Source: JAIPDZ01 sp034522175
GTDB lineage: Bacteria; Desulfobacterota; DSM-4660; Desulfatiglandales; Desulfatiglandaceae
DNA: 64,000 bases
Assembly: GCA_034522175.1 (NCBI GenBank)
Contig: JAXHLQ010000001.1
Location: forward strand, 4,650,001-4,714,000
Reading direction: 5' to 3'
Part shown: piece after piece, positions 55,541 to 64,000 of the stretch
Layout of the letters: every line of letters starts with the position of its first letter
Position numbering within the stretch: position 1 is the first letter of the stretch
Notes under the pieces: generated by a model
Told to the model about the DNA's origin: nothing
Databases searched by the model: none
What the model saw: only the letters and a program-made list of their open reading frames with translations
Translations under genes and position numbers: made by a program

Positions 55541-56562
55541 TGACAAGAGATCTCTCTGCTGAACACGTCCTCAAGCAATTGGAGAAGGGCCGGCTGGACC
55601 CGGTCTATCTCTTTTACGGTCCCGACGAATTCAGGCAGGAAAAGGTCTTAACCCGCATTCGTGAGTGCTACATTCCCGAGAACGCCCGGGATTTCAATCT
55701 CAAGATCTTTTACGGAGAGGATACAAGGCCGGCCACGGTGATGGATTCGGCCCGATCCGTCCCTTTTCTCGCATCCAGTCGTCTCGTGATTGTCCGCCGG
55801 ATTGAACAGATGGCCGCTTCGGCTCTCGAGGATTTTATCGCATACCTCGACGCCCCCATGGAATCTTCCTGTCTGATATTTGTTTCGGGCAAGGCCGATT
55901 TCCGGCTCAGTTTTTACAAGCGGCTGCGACATTCGGGGGCAGCGGTGAATTTTAAGAATCTGTACGGCAATCAGGTCGTCCCATGGATTCAATCCACGGC
56001 AAAAGAGATCGGGCTTAACATACAAAGGGAGGCCTGTGTCTTTTTGCACGGGCTGGCCGGCAATCAGCTGAGGATCCTCTACGAAGAGCTGGAAAAGCTA
56101 TATCTCCGCCATGGGAGCCAATCGGTGGGGATCGAGGAAATCCAGGATCTGGCCATATACAGTCGAAATTTTACCATATTTGAACTGATGGAAGAAATAT
56201 CGCATCGGCGGCCTGCCCGATCCCTTTCCGTCTTGGATCGATACATGGAAGAGGAGGGGAAGGATTCGGCCTTTCAGATCGTCGGTATGCTGAACAGGCA
56301 GATCCGTCTCATTTTTCAGGCCCGGGCGATTGTGCAAGCCGGGGGGCGGGCATCGGAGATCACCAAGAAACTCAAGGTTCAACCTTTCCTTGCGGAAAAA
56401 CTGATGCAGCAATCGAAGATTTGGGGCTCAGGCGAACTGGAGCGGGCCCTGGGCCTGCTCTACAGGGCTGACGCACGCCTCAAGACGGGGGCCGAGGCCC
56501 GACTGGTGCTCGAAAACCTGGTGCTCTCCCTGATGGCTCATCCCTCAGAGGCGGTTAACTGA
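55540..56562 (+). CDS. holA: DNA polymerase III subunit delta
   Basis: Opens the beta clamp in the clamp-loader complex. 340 residues with LDPVYLFYGPDEFRQEKVLT, DSARSVPFLASSRLVIVRR, LIFVSGKADFRLSFYKRL and SRNFTIFELMEEISHRRPA, the usual plan of N-terminal AAA+-like fold and helical C-terminus. Coupled to lptE by TAATG. The 3' end overlaps rpsT by 25 bases on the other strand. Confidence 0.93.
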   Translation: MTRDLSAEHVLKQLEKGRLDPVYLFYGPDEFRQEKVLTRIRECYIPENARDFNLKIFYGEDTRPATVMDSARSVPFLASSRLVIVRRIEQMAASALEDFIAYLDAPMESSCLIFVSGKADFRLSFYKRLRHSGAAVNFKNLYGNQVVPWIQSTAKEIGLNIQREACVFLHGLAGNQLRILYEELEKLYLRHGSQSVGIEEIQDLAIYSRNFTIFELMEEISHRRPARSLSVLDRYMEEEGKDSAFQIVGMLNRQIRLIFQARAIVQAGGRASEITKKLKVQPFLAEKLMQQSKIWGSGELERALGLLYRADARLKTGAEARLVLENLVLSLMAHPSEAVN

Positions 56563-56813
56563 TTCACCTGCCGGGTCAGCCGGGAAATTCTGCGGGCAGC
56601 CTGGTTTTTGTGTATGATCCCTTTGGATGCGCTTTTCTGAATAACGGATACGGCTTTGACCAGGTTTTCCCTGGCCTTTTCCGGTGAGTTGTCTGCCACT
56701 TCCGTTCTGACCGCTTTGACCGCTTTTTTGACGGTGGTCTTATAGCCCTTATTCCGGACGCGCCGGACGTCATTCTGTCTTGCCCTTTTGAGGGCTGATT
56801 TATGGTTGGCCAA
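56538..56813 (-). CDS. rpsT: ribosomal protein S20
   Basis: Small-subunit protein of 91 residues: ANHKSALKRARQNDVRRVRN, TTVKKAVKAVRTEVADN, KGIIHKNQAARRISRLTRQV. Lys/Arg-rich and full length. ATG at 56813. Its 3' end overlaps holA; the promoter at 56868-56895 is just upstream and S20 normally represses its own translation. Confidence 0.96.
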   Translation of the reverse strand: MANHKSALKRARQNDVRRVRNKGYKTTVKKAVKAVRTEVADNSPEKARENLVKAVSVIQKSASKGIIHKNQAARRISRLTRQVNQLTASEG

Positions 56814-56867
56814 TACCGCTCCTCCTCGTATAGACGATATAAATGATGGTTATAATCTAAACTTTCT

Positions 56868-56895
56868 ATTTTATAGTAATTAATTATTGTGTCAA
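56868..56895 (-). promoter_or_regulatory. predicted sigma-70 promoter for rpsT
   Basis: On the minus strand TTGACA (56895-56890), a 16-base AT-rich spacer and TAAAAT (56873-56868), about 55 bases before the rpsT start. It overlaps the murJ start region on the other strand. Confidence 0.55.
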
Positions 56896-58504
56896 GATTT
56901 TTTTCAGTGGGGCAACCACAGGCATCACAAAGGGGAGCGGTAAGCAGGGCCGCGGGCGTCGTTGGCTTCTTCACCCTCCTGAGCCGTATTCTCGGGTTGG
57001 TCCGTGACATGGTGCTGGCAACGCTCTTTGGATCCGGGATGGCAGCGGATGCCTTTTTTGTGGCCTTTCGAATCCCCAACCTGCTCAGACGCCTCTTTGC
57101 CGAAGGCTCCCTGACCATTTCCTTTATTCCCATATTCACAGAGTATCTCACCCAGAAAGGCAAGGAAGATGCCTTTGAGCTGGCCCGGGTGGTGCTGACC
57201 CTGCTCACCCTCATATTGGCTGTAGTGACCGTAATGGGCATTCTTCTGTCTCCCTGGATCGTGAGGCTCCAGGCCTTCGGATTCGGGGACGCGGGCATCA
57301 AATATGAGTTGACCGTACTGTTGACCCGGATCACGTTCCCCTACATTTTTTTCATCAGCATTGTCGCCTTTTTTATGGGCGTACTCAATTCCCTGAAGCA
57401 TTTCGCGGCCCCGGCGGCGGCCCCGATTTTCCTCAATGTGGGCATCATCGGAGCCGGGTACCTCCTCTCACCTCACTTAACCGAACCGATCGTAGGGATC
57501 GCCGTAGGGGTGCTCATTGGTGGATTTTTGCAGCTCGTTCTGCAGATCCCGTGGGTCCTGAAAAAAGGCCTTCGCCTCATCCCGAGATGGGAACCGAGCC
57601 ACCCCGCGCTCAGGCGAATCGGTCTTCTCATGCTGCCGGCCGTATTCGGTTCCGCCGTCTATCAGGTGAACCAGTTCATCGGGACGCTTTTGGCGTCATT
57701 TCTGCGGGAAGGGAGTGTCTCCTGGCTTTATTATGCGGACCGGCTGGTGCAGTTCCCGCTGGGCATTTTTGCCATTGCCATCAGCACGGCCGCACTCCCT
57801 TCACTCGCCGTTGAGGCGGCCAGCGGCAAATTTGAGGAATTCAAGCGCATCCTCAATCATTCACTAAGGCTGGTCTTTTTTATTGCCGTGCCTTCCTCGG
57901 TGGGCCTTATTGTTCTCGGAAGGCCCATTATTCACATCCTCTTTGAAAGGGGGGCCTTTACATCCCATGCCACGTCCATGACCACCTATGCGCTCCTTTT
58001 TTATGTTTTAGGGTTGTGGGCATTTTCGGCGAACCGGGTGATCATCTCGGCGTTTTACGCCCTTCAGGACACCAAAACCCCGGTAAAGGTGGCCGTTATC
58101 ACCGTACTGTTCAATCTCGGGTTTAGTCTCCTTTTCATGGGGCCGCTTAAACACGGAGGGCTTGCCCTTGCCCTGTCCATGGCCTCCATGATTCAATTCT
58201 GTCTCCTCATATTTTTCCTGAAACGAAAAATCGACCTGGGCGATATGCGACCGGTTTTTGTCTCAGGTTTAAAATCCAGCGTTGCGGCGGCGAATTATGG
58301 GAGGAGGCGTCTACCTGATTCATCTCGTGTGGTTACCGGTAAACCCCGGGCAGGGCTCCTTCACCAAATTTTTGAGCTGTTTCTTCGACTCGTTCTTCGG
58401 GCTTGGCTTTCTTCGTTGGCGCAGCTCGATTTTTCAAATGCAGCGACTTAGACGGACTCGCACAGACACTTTTTCAAAGGGGAGGGCGGGAACCGCGGGT
58501 CTGA
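56889..58504 (+). CDS. murJ: lipid II flippase MurJ, frameshifted twice near the C-terminus
   Basis: Flips lipid II across the inner membrane. Fourteen-helix MOP-family plan with VVGFFTLLSRILGLVRDMVL, FVAFRIPNLLRRLFAEGSL, ITFPYIFFISIVAFFMGVLN, ANRVIISAFYALQDTKTPV and helix 14 after GLKSSVAA. As read, the frame ends in non-family residues. An extra A near 58293 and a further shift near 58395 restore IMGGGVYLIHLVWL and SGLAFFVGAARFFKC, with a stop at 58504, about 538 residues. GTG 56889 is the first possible start; the ribosome site is weak. Confidence 0.88.
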
Positions 58505-58778
58505 GGTTTCTTATGGCCTGGAAAAACATGGAGGTAGAAGCTTTTTCCAGGCAAATGCCATCCTTTACACGAAGATGTGGAACAGGCCTACCTTCCCCAT
58601 CTCCCAATGCCTCACTCATCAATCCAAATTCTAGGCGGATCAAACGGGCGCAATATCATGTGTCTCTTTGCCCTTGACACACAAGGTGAAATCCCCTGAT
58701 GCTCCGGCTCCAAAAAAGCGAGTCTTATCACCTTTTTTATTGCTCAGGTTGTTTGAATATAAATCAGGAGACAAAATT
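58505..58778. other. short gene-free stretch between murJ and the radical SAM gene
   Basis: No gene is supported. Base composition becomes visibly more AT-rich from here to the window end. Confidence 0.4.
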
Positions 58779-60555
58779 GGTGCTTGACGCAGTGATAATT
58801 TCAATGCCGTTAGAAAAGTTTTTCCGCTACCAATCCTTTGAAACTGTCCATTGAGGGAAGGACAGCAGATCTACAGGTTGTCCGGCATTATGTCAAAAAC
58901 AAAGGCAGTATTGACAAAACGATAGAAGGCGCTGATGTAATGAGCTGGGAATCGGCGCCAAAACTTAATGGCATATACCTATATAATAATTTAAGAAAAC
59001 ACCATTTCAAAGTGGCTTTGGTCAATGATTTTCTGACGGATCAGGATAAACTTAAAAGTTTACTTAGTCGAACGCCACTTTCCATTATTATCTCGACCAC
59101 GTTTATCTTTAATAAGAAGTCTCTCCATAAAATAATCGCGGATATTCGCGAAATGGCTCCGGATATAAAAATTATTGTCGGAGGCCCTTTTGTCTATTTT
59201 TCTTATCTTCTGCAATATCGTTGCAGAGAGCCCGACTATTTTTCGGATCATGATGCAGATGATTTTCTTTTTTGAGAGTTACCGATAAACCCGGCGCTGA
59301 CATCTATATCGTCAGCTTAAAAGGGGAGAAAATCCTCCGCAATGTCGTTGAAATCGATCGAAGATAACATGCCCCTTAACGGATTACCCAACACGGCACG
59401 ATTCGAAAACGGTGCCTGATCATTTGCAAGCTGGTTGATGACTTATCAGATTCAGATGATATGGCTATTGACTGGAAAAATATGCCTGAATCGATTTTTA
59501 AGTCAGGCGTTTTACCCATGCAAGCGAGCGTTGGGTGTCCTCATCGATGCGCCTTCTGTAATTTTGTTAAGGATCGGCGACTCACTGCCGTTAAATCGCT
59601 CGATACCCTCATTGCACAAAATGAGGGAGGTAGCACGAAGAGGAATCAAATATATCTGGTTTGTTGATGACAATTTTCGGCTGGGAAAAGGCGATATCAG
59701 AAGACGTATCAGACGCATGATTAGTGAAGGCTTGGATTTACAATGGATGACCTTTATTAGGGCAAGCACTTTGGAAAATCACAGATCCAAAGCTGTTGAA
59801 GCGTGCAGGTTGTATTGAAGTGCAGCTAGGTCTTGAATCAGCGGATTCCCAAATTTTAAAAAATATGAATAAAAAGGCTAGTCCCTCACTTTTTAGTTCT
59901 GTACTGGAAAAGCTTCTGTCAACAGGAATCAATTGTTCATGTTATTTCACTTTCGGTTTTCCGGGTGAGACTGCTCGAATCCGCAGAAAGAACTCGAAAT
60001 TTTATTTTAGAAAACCAATACCCCTCATTTAATGGAGCGCTTTCCTGGTCTCTTTTTCCATTTGTCCTGAGCCCGTTAAGTCCAATTTACGAGCCCGATA
60101 CCCGAAAAAAATACGAATTGACGGGCTATTTGGAAGATTGGCGGCATTCCACAATGAGTTCTGAGGAAGCTAGGGCGGAAGTCAGAAATGTTTTTTGCAA
60201 TTAACGATTCCGGTCCGATCTACAGAGGAGATAACCAGGAGTTTCTTAGGGGATTTCTTCCTAACAATGGAAGCAATTCTTCGCCATCAGGCACCAACTT
60301 TCAAAAGCGGCTATGAAAAACACCTCTCGAAAAAAGACATCCTCGAATCATTCTCAATGCTATTTCAATGAAGTGAAAGCGAGACGTGAAATGCGTCAGA
60401 TAAACAAAATTTGGATAGATAAATGGCGAAATCATCTACCTATTAGTCAGTTTCAAGGTTATCGATTTGATGTTGTCTTTATAAAACTAGCAGGGATGTT
60501 CTTTGAAAATTTGGAAGGGGCAGAAATGACCGTTTCGCCTGAATCAAATATTTAA
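58779..60555 (+). pseudogene. B12-binding-domain radical SAM protein, at least five frameshifts
   Basis: The N-terminus is a cobalamin-binding (Rossmann) domain: GIYLYNNLRKHHFKVALVND, TPLSIIISTTFIFNKKSLHK, DIKIIVGGPFVYFSYLL. The radical SAM core has the cluster motif SVGCPHRCAFCNF (CxxxCxxC), IWFVDDNFRLGKGD, GCIEVQLGLESADSQILKNM and CYFTFGFPGET. A C-terminal part (WSLFPFVLSPLSPIYEPD and on) follows. Frames change near 59280, 59400, 59620, 59810, 59970, 60204 and 60362. The last frame ends in a TAATG overlap with the methyltransferase. Enzymes of this class methylate or rearrange unactivated carbons in natural-product and cofactor pathways; the product is unknown. The start (TTG 58779 or GTG 58782, GGAG upstream) is a guess. 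Confidence 0.65.
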
Positions 60556-61373
60556 TGGAAAATGCTGAGGAGACGGTTCGGCTCGAGATGAAGACTGAAC
60601 CTGAAGTGGTCCGCAAACAGGCAAGCTGGTGCGGTGTTACCCGAAATATGAGAATTCTGGATGCGGGTGTGTGGCAGTGGTAAAACTACTTCGACTTTAC
60701 ACGAAATGATACAGCCCGGCGGAAGTATTGTGTGGTGCGGATTGATTCCCACGCATATTACTCATGCTCAGAAGAAATACGAACAACCAGGTATATACTT
60801 CGAACTTCGAGATCTCCGAGATTCTCTTCAGGATCTGGGAAAGTTTGATCTTATCTGGGTACGATTCGTCATGGAGTTCAATCGGATTGAGGGGTCGCGA
60901 ATTATTAAGAATTTGACGGAGTGTCTTAATTGGGAGGGTATCTGCGTCTGAATAGATCTAGATCACAATTGTCTAAGCCACTATCAACTGCCAGCAAAAA
61001 TAGCGCCACTTCTTCAAAAGCTTACAAAGCATTTTGAAAAGAAATTTAATTTTGATGCTTATGCTGGTAGAAAGCTCTACTCATTTTTATATGAAATGAA
61101 ATATGAGAAAATTCAGGTTGATGTTGGTGCACATCACCGTCATCTACGGAGAATCCAAGGATGTGGATGTATACAACTGGATCAAAAAACTGGAAATAGT
61201 GATAAACAAGGCCCCTGAGTCTATTTGAAGAGTATCCGGGTAGGCATTCGAAATTCTTCACCGACTTCATTCAATTCTTCAAGGACCCCAAGAGGTTCAC
61301 TTATACGCCCATCATCCTGTGCAAGGGAATGAAGCCATATGAAGCGCCAAAGCTTAAGAAGTCAAATGATTGA
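60555..61373 (+). pseudogene. SAM-dependent methyltransferase, several frameshifts
   Basis: Class I methyltransferase fold: MRILDAG-CGSGKTTSTLHEM (motif I, broken by a shift), IVWCGLIPTHITHAQKK, LRDLRDSLQDLGKFDLIWVR and the end DVDVYNWIKKLEIVINK, then GRHSKFFTDFIQFFKD and MKPYEAPKLKKSND. ATG 60555 overlaps the radical SAM stop (TAATG). About 272 residues when at least three shifts (near 60660, 60950 and 61130-61230) are repaired. Target unknown; with the B12-binding radical SAM protein it forms a two-gene unit. Confidence 0.6.
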
Positions 61374-61446
61374 ATTCAGGGTCGGCGTTTAAAATTGTTT
61401 AAATATATCAAAGAATTGATTTTCACATCTTAGGACAGATCATCCA

Positions 61447-62387
61447 CTACAAGTGGCGATCAAGATGTTTTCCTCTACTCTGTATGATAATGCCCTTAGC
61501 TTTCTCATGAGGATAGGCTTCCTTATAAACCCTCTTATTAACCAGGGCATCATAGACATCCGCAACGGCTACAATCCGTGCTGAAAGCGGTATGTCATCC
61601 CCTTTCAGACCGTCCCGGATAGCCCGTGCCGTCATACCGTTCGTGGTGATGTCGGGCAATTTCCGCACTTATCCTGAGGAATTCCGCATTAGGATATCTC
61701 AAGAGAGCCTCGTTCAGTGTTTCATATCCGATTCTGCCAGTGCTCCTTCATAATGGAGAATTCTTCATCGTTATAAAGCCCTGGTTTCAGGAGAATAGCG
61801 TCAGGGATTCCAATTTTTCCTATGTCATGCAGCGGGCTGGTCAGAGAGAGATTCTCGACAAAAAGCGTGTCGAGCTCTTCAGGACAATTCGGAGACTTCA
61901 AAAAAGCTTCCGCAAGGGCTTTTGAGTAATGCTCTTATCCGCTCCAGATGGTTACCCGTTTCAGGATCCCTGGATTCGGCCAGCCGGGCCAGCGAAAAAT
62001 AACCAGATCTCGAGACTCAAAACCCAATATCCGTTCACCGGCCCTGATTTACGGCCAGTTCTTCTTTGACAAATGGTTTTGAAATGAAATCGTCGGCGCC
62101 CGCTTCCATTCCAATTACAATGTCACTCCACAGCTTCTTTGGCAGTTACCATGATCACGAACGTATAGCTGCCCCCTTCGGACTTGACGTACTCTTCTTG
62201 CAGAGTTCCAGCCCATCCAGTCCGGCATGACCCAGTCTGTAATGACCATTCGGGTTCGTTCATGCTGCCATTTCTGCCATGCCTCAATTCCGTCTTTTGC
62301 TGTCAGAGGTTTCGTGGCGAAGCTCTGAATCAGTTTCTCGATTTTTTTCCGGCTGACGAGTTCATCATCAACAACCAAAATCTTCAT
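61447..62387 (-). pseudogene. response regulator with HD-GYP c-di-GMP phosphodiesterase domain, several frameshifts
   Basis: The N-terminal receiver has MKILVVDDELVSRKKIEKL, the acceptor in MVITDWVMP and, after a shift, FVIMVTAKEAVE. The C-terminal HD-GYP has PLHDIGKIGIPDAILLKPG, EFSIMKEHW, EIARHHHERYDGTGYP and DIPLSARIVAVADVYDALVN. All HD and GYP metal and signature residues are recoverable, so the underlying protein would be an active c-di-GMP phosphodiesterase. At least four one-base shifts interrupt it. It follows the hybrid kinase by 43 bases, same strand, and is the probable phosphorelay output. Confidence 0.7.
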
Positions 62388-62430
62388 AAGAGGTTTTCTC
62401 CTCTATCAGAACAAATCCTGGGCGAAAGAT

Positions 62431-64000
62431 CTAATATTCGCTTTCCGTTTTAAGCTTCTCGAGATGCTTTCTGCAACCTTCGATATCTTCTGATGTTGCA
62501 TGTTTTTCAAGGTTCAGAGCTATCATAGACAGCTCTTTTGCCACCAAGTTAGCAGCCCCTCCTTTAATTGTATGCGCTTCTCTTCTGATCTCTTCAAAGT
62601 CGTTTTTGGAAATCGCTTTCTGTAACGTCTCGATTTGATATCGGGCGTTTTCCAAAAATCCATTCAATACGTCAATCAGCAATTCCCTGTCCCTTCGAAT
62701 TCTGTCAATGCCTTATCAAAATCCATGGGCTGAGGATGCGATACTTGCCCATTGGGTAGTAATCCGCTAGTTTTATCTTTTTTTATAGACGATGGATATT
62801 TAGACACACCTTCCTGCAAGAGATATGTTGTGTTCTCGTGGGAAACATCCTCGATGGTTGTCCACTTCTTTACCATAGACAGTAGTGAGGCCTTTTTAAT
62901 CGGTTTGGCCAAATAGTCATTCATTCCCACTTCGACACTTCTCCATGTAGTCTGTTACGGCATGGGCTGTCATTGCAACGATTGGGATATTGAGAAGTGA
63001 AACTCTCCGCCATGGTCACATCTCTTCAGCCTCGATGAGCCGGATCTTTTTTGTGGCTTCATACCCATCCATCAGAGGCATCTCAATGTCCATCAATATA
63101 AGATCGTACGTATTCTTTTCATATAGCTCTACCGCATCTAAACCATTTTGAGCCAGATCCACCTGAAAGCCTGCATTTTCCAAAAAGGCGATAGTCACCT
63201 TTTGCCCGATTGGATAGTCCTCGGCGAGGAGGATGCGGACATCTTTTTGAGCTATCTCGTTGTCCATTTCCTCTTTCGCTGTTTTTACCGTTGGTGGAAT
63301 AGCGCAATTTGTCTATTAAAGACCGACGGTGAACCAAAAGGTGCTCCCTTCTCCCTCTCTCGCTTTCACACCTATCTCTCCCCCATCAACTCTACTATCT
63401 GTTTAGCTATGGTGGTTCCGAGGCCTGTGCCTCCGTAGGTTCTCGTGGTGCTACTATCTTCCTGCGTAAAACTCTCGTAAAAGTACTCAACTTTCTTGTG
63501 ATATTCCAATGCCGGTATCGCTTACCGAAAACCGAATTGCTATTTTTTCCCCGATGACTCAATTTCACCTTTTACCTGTATGCTTCCTGTCTCTGTAAAT
63601 TTGACGGCATTTCCCACAAGGTTCGTAAAGCCTGTTCAGCTTGGCCGGATCACCGTTGAGAATGGATGGAATATTTGGGTCCAGCACATAGCCAATCTTC
63701 AATCCTTTATGTTGGGCCTGAAGTCTAAACATGCTCAGGGATTCCTCCATCAGTTCGCTGAGGTCGAATGGGATCTGCTCAAGATGTATCATCCCTGCTT
63801 CAATTTTTGAAAAATCAAGAATGTCGTTGATAATAGAAAGTAAAGAATTTGCCTCATTTTGAATAATGTTAACAAAATTCCTTTGTTCTTCTTTCAACGG
63901 GGTCTCAGAAATGAGTGGGCTCAATGCAATGATTCCATTTAAAGGAGTCCTGATTTCATGGCTCATGTTGGCCAAGAACTCACTCTTGGCACGATTGGCG
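62431..64000 (-). CDS. hybrid histidine kinase with receiver and Hpt domains, N-terminus beyond window, several frameshifts
   Basis: Read from the right edge. HisKA: MANMSHEIRTPLNGIIALSP (phospho-His), SIINDILDFSKIEAGMIHLE. HATPase pieces: GGTGLGTTIAKQIVELMGG and EGSTFWFTVG. Receiver: VRILLAEDYPIGQKVTIAFL with acceptor Asp in DLILMDIEMPLMDGYEAT and Lys in MNDYLAKPIKK. C-terminal Hpt: EIRREAHTIKGGAANLVAKE (phospho-His). Shifts occur near 62680, 62935, 63010 and through the ATPase. The sensor part is outside the window. It is followed by the HD-GYP response regulator, so a His-Asp-His-Asp relay to c-di-GMP turnover is likely. Confidence 0.8.

Noticed and set aside
58282..58677. Separate 131-residue protein after murJ
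   Set aside because: Its first part is the MurJ C-terminal helix in the shifted frame; the rest has no family pattern.

Overview
The window looks like a contig from a Gram-negative, anaerobic-type bacterium. The best guess is a Desulfobacterota (former Deltaproteobacteria) relative. The grounds are Kdo, LptE and HflKC envelope genes, a NiFe-hydrogenase maturation operon, a TRAP transporter, a stand-alone corrinoid methionine-synthase activation-domain protein, ATP-type PEPCK with a PEP-synthase-like protein, tandem UspA proteins, and several Phd/VapC and MazF modules. This is inference from gene content; there is no rRNA or tRNA gene in the window to confirm it.

Layout. 0-11.8 kb is ordinary chromosome: kdsB(partial)-recJ; hflK-hflC-ACT protein (minus); a secreted YidD-like protein with a TPR membrane protein; a TRAP transporter dctQ-dctM-dctP (minus); a DUF2333 protein and a MetH-activation-domain protein. 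11.9-22.6 kb is an accessory region bracketed by two 237-bp direct repeats (about 97% identical), each a piece of an AbiE-linked DUF6922-like gene. It carries a conserved pair of small genes, a single-polypeptide restriction-modification enzyme, a MazF module, a (CT)18 tract, a decayed CHASE/PAS/HD-GYP gene and a hybrid sensor kinase. 22.9-31.3 kb is central carbon and storage metabolism: a PEP-synthase-like protein, then a minus-strand run vapB-vapC-pyk-glycosyltransferase-glgA-corA. 31.5-37.2 kb holds three double-domain UspA proteins, PsiE and a Na/Pi symporter, with two MITE-like palindromic elements between them. 37.3-42.7 kb has a PAS-GAF-PAS-GGDEF protein, a broken VapBC module, an internally deleted Na/Ca exchanger, a four-helix-bundle (IVP) protein and pckA. 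43.2-48.4 kb is hypA-hypB-hypF-hypD plus a RIO/Kdo-kinase-like protein. 48.5-52.3 kb has a Fur-FeoA fusion regulator (minus) and ribE-ribBA-ribH-nusB. 52.3-58.5 kb is leuS-lptE-holA, rpsT (minus) and murJ. 58.8-64 kb is more AT-rich and badly frameshifted: a B12-binding radical SAM gene coupled to a methyltransferase, an HD-GYP response regulator and the C-terminal half of a hybrid histidine kinase that runs off the window.

The dominant oddity is the number of single-base frameshifts, about fifteen in clearly conserved or essential genes (leuS, ribE, murJ, pckA, glgA twice, corA, dctQ and others). Many lie in short homopolymers, and they become denser towards 58-64 kb. This fits sequencing or assembly indels better than biology. 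Those genes are therefore annotated across the shift, with the shift position given. Separate from these are lesions that a one-base error cannot explain: the CHASE/HD-GYP gene, the Na/Ca exchanger, the VapC remnant at 39.2 kb and the AbiE/DUF6922 pieces.
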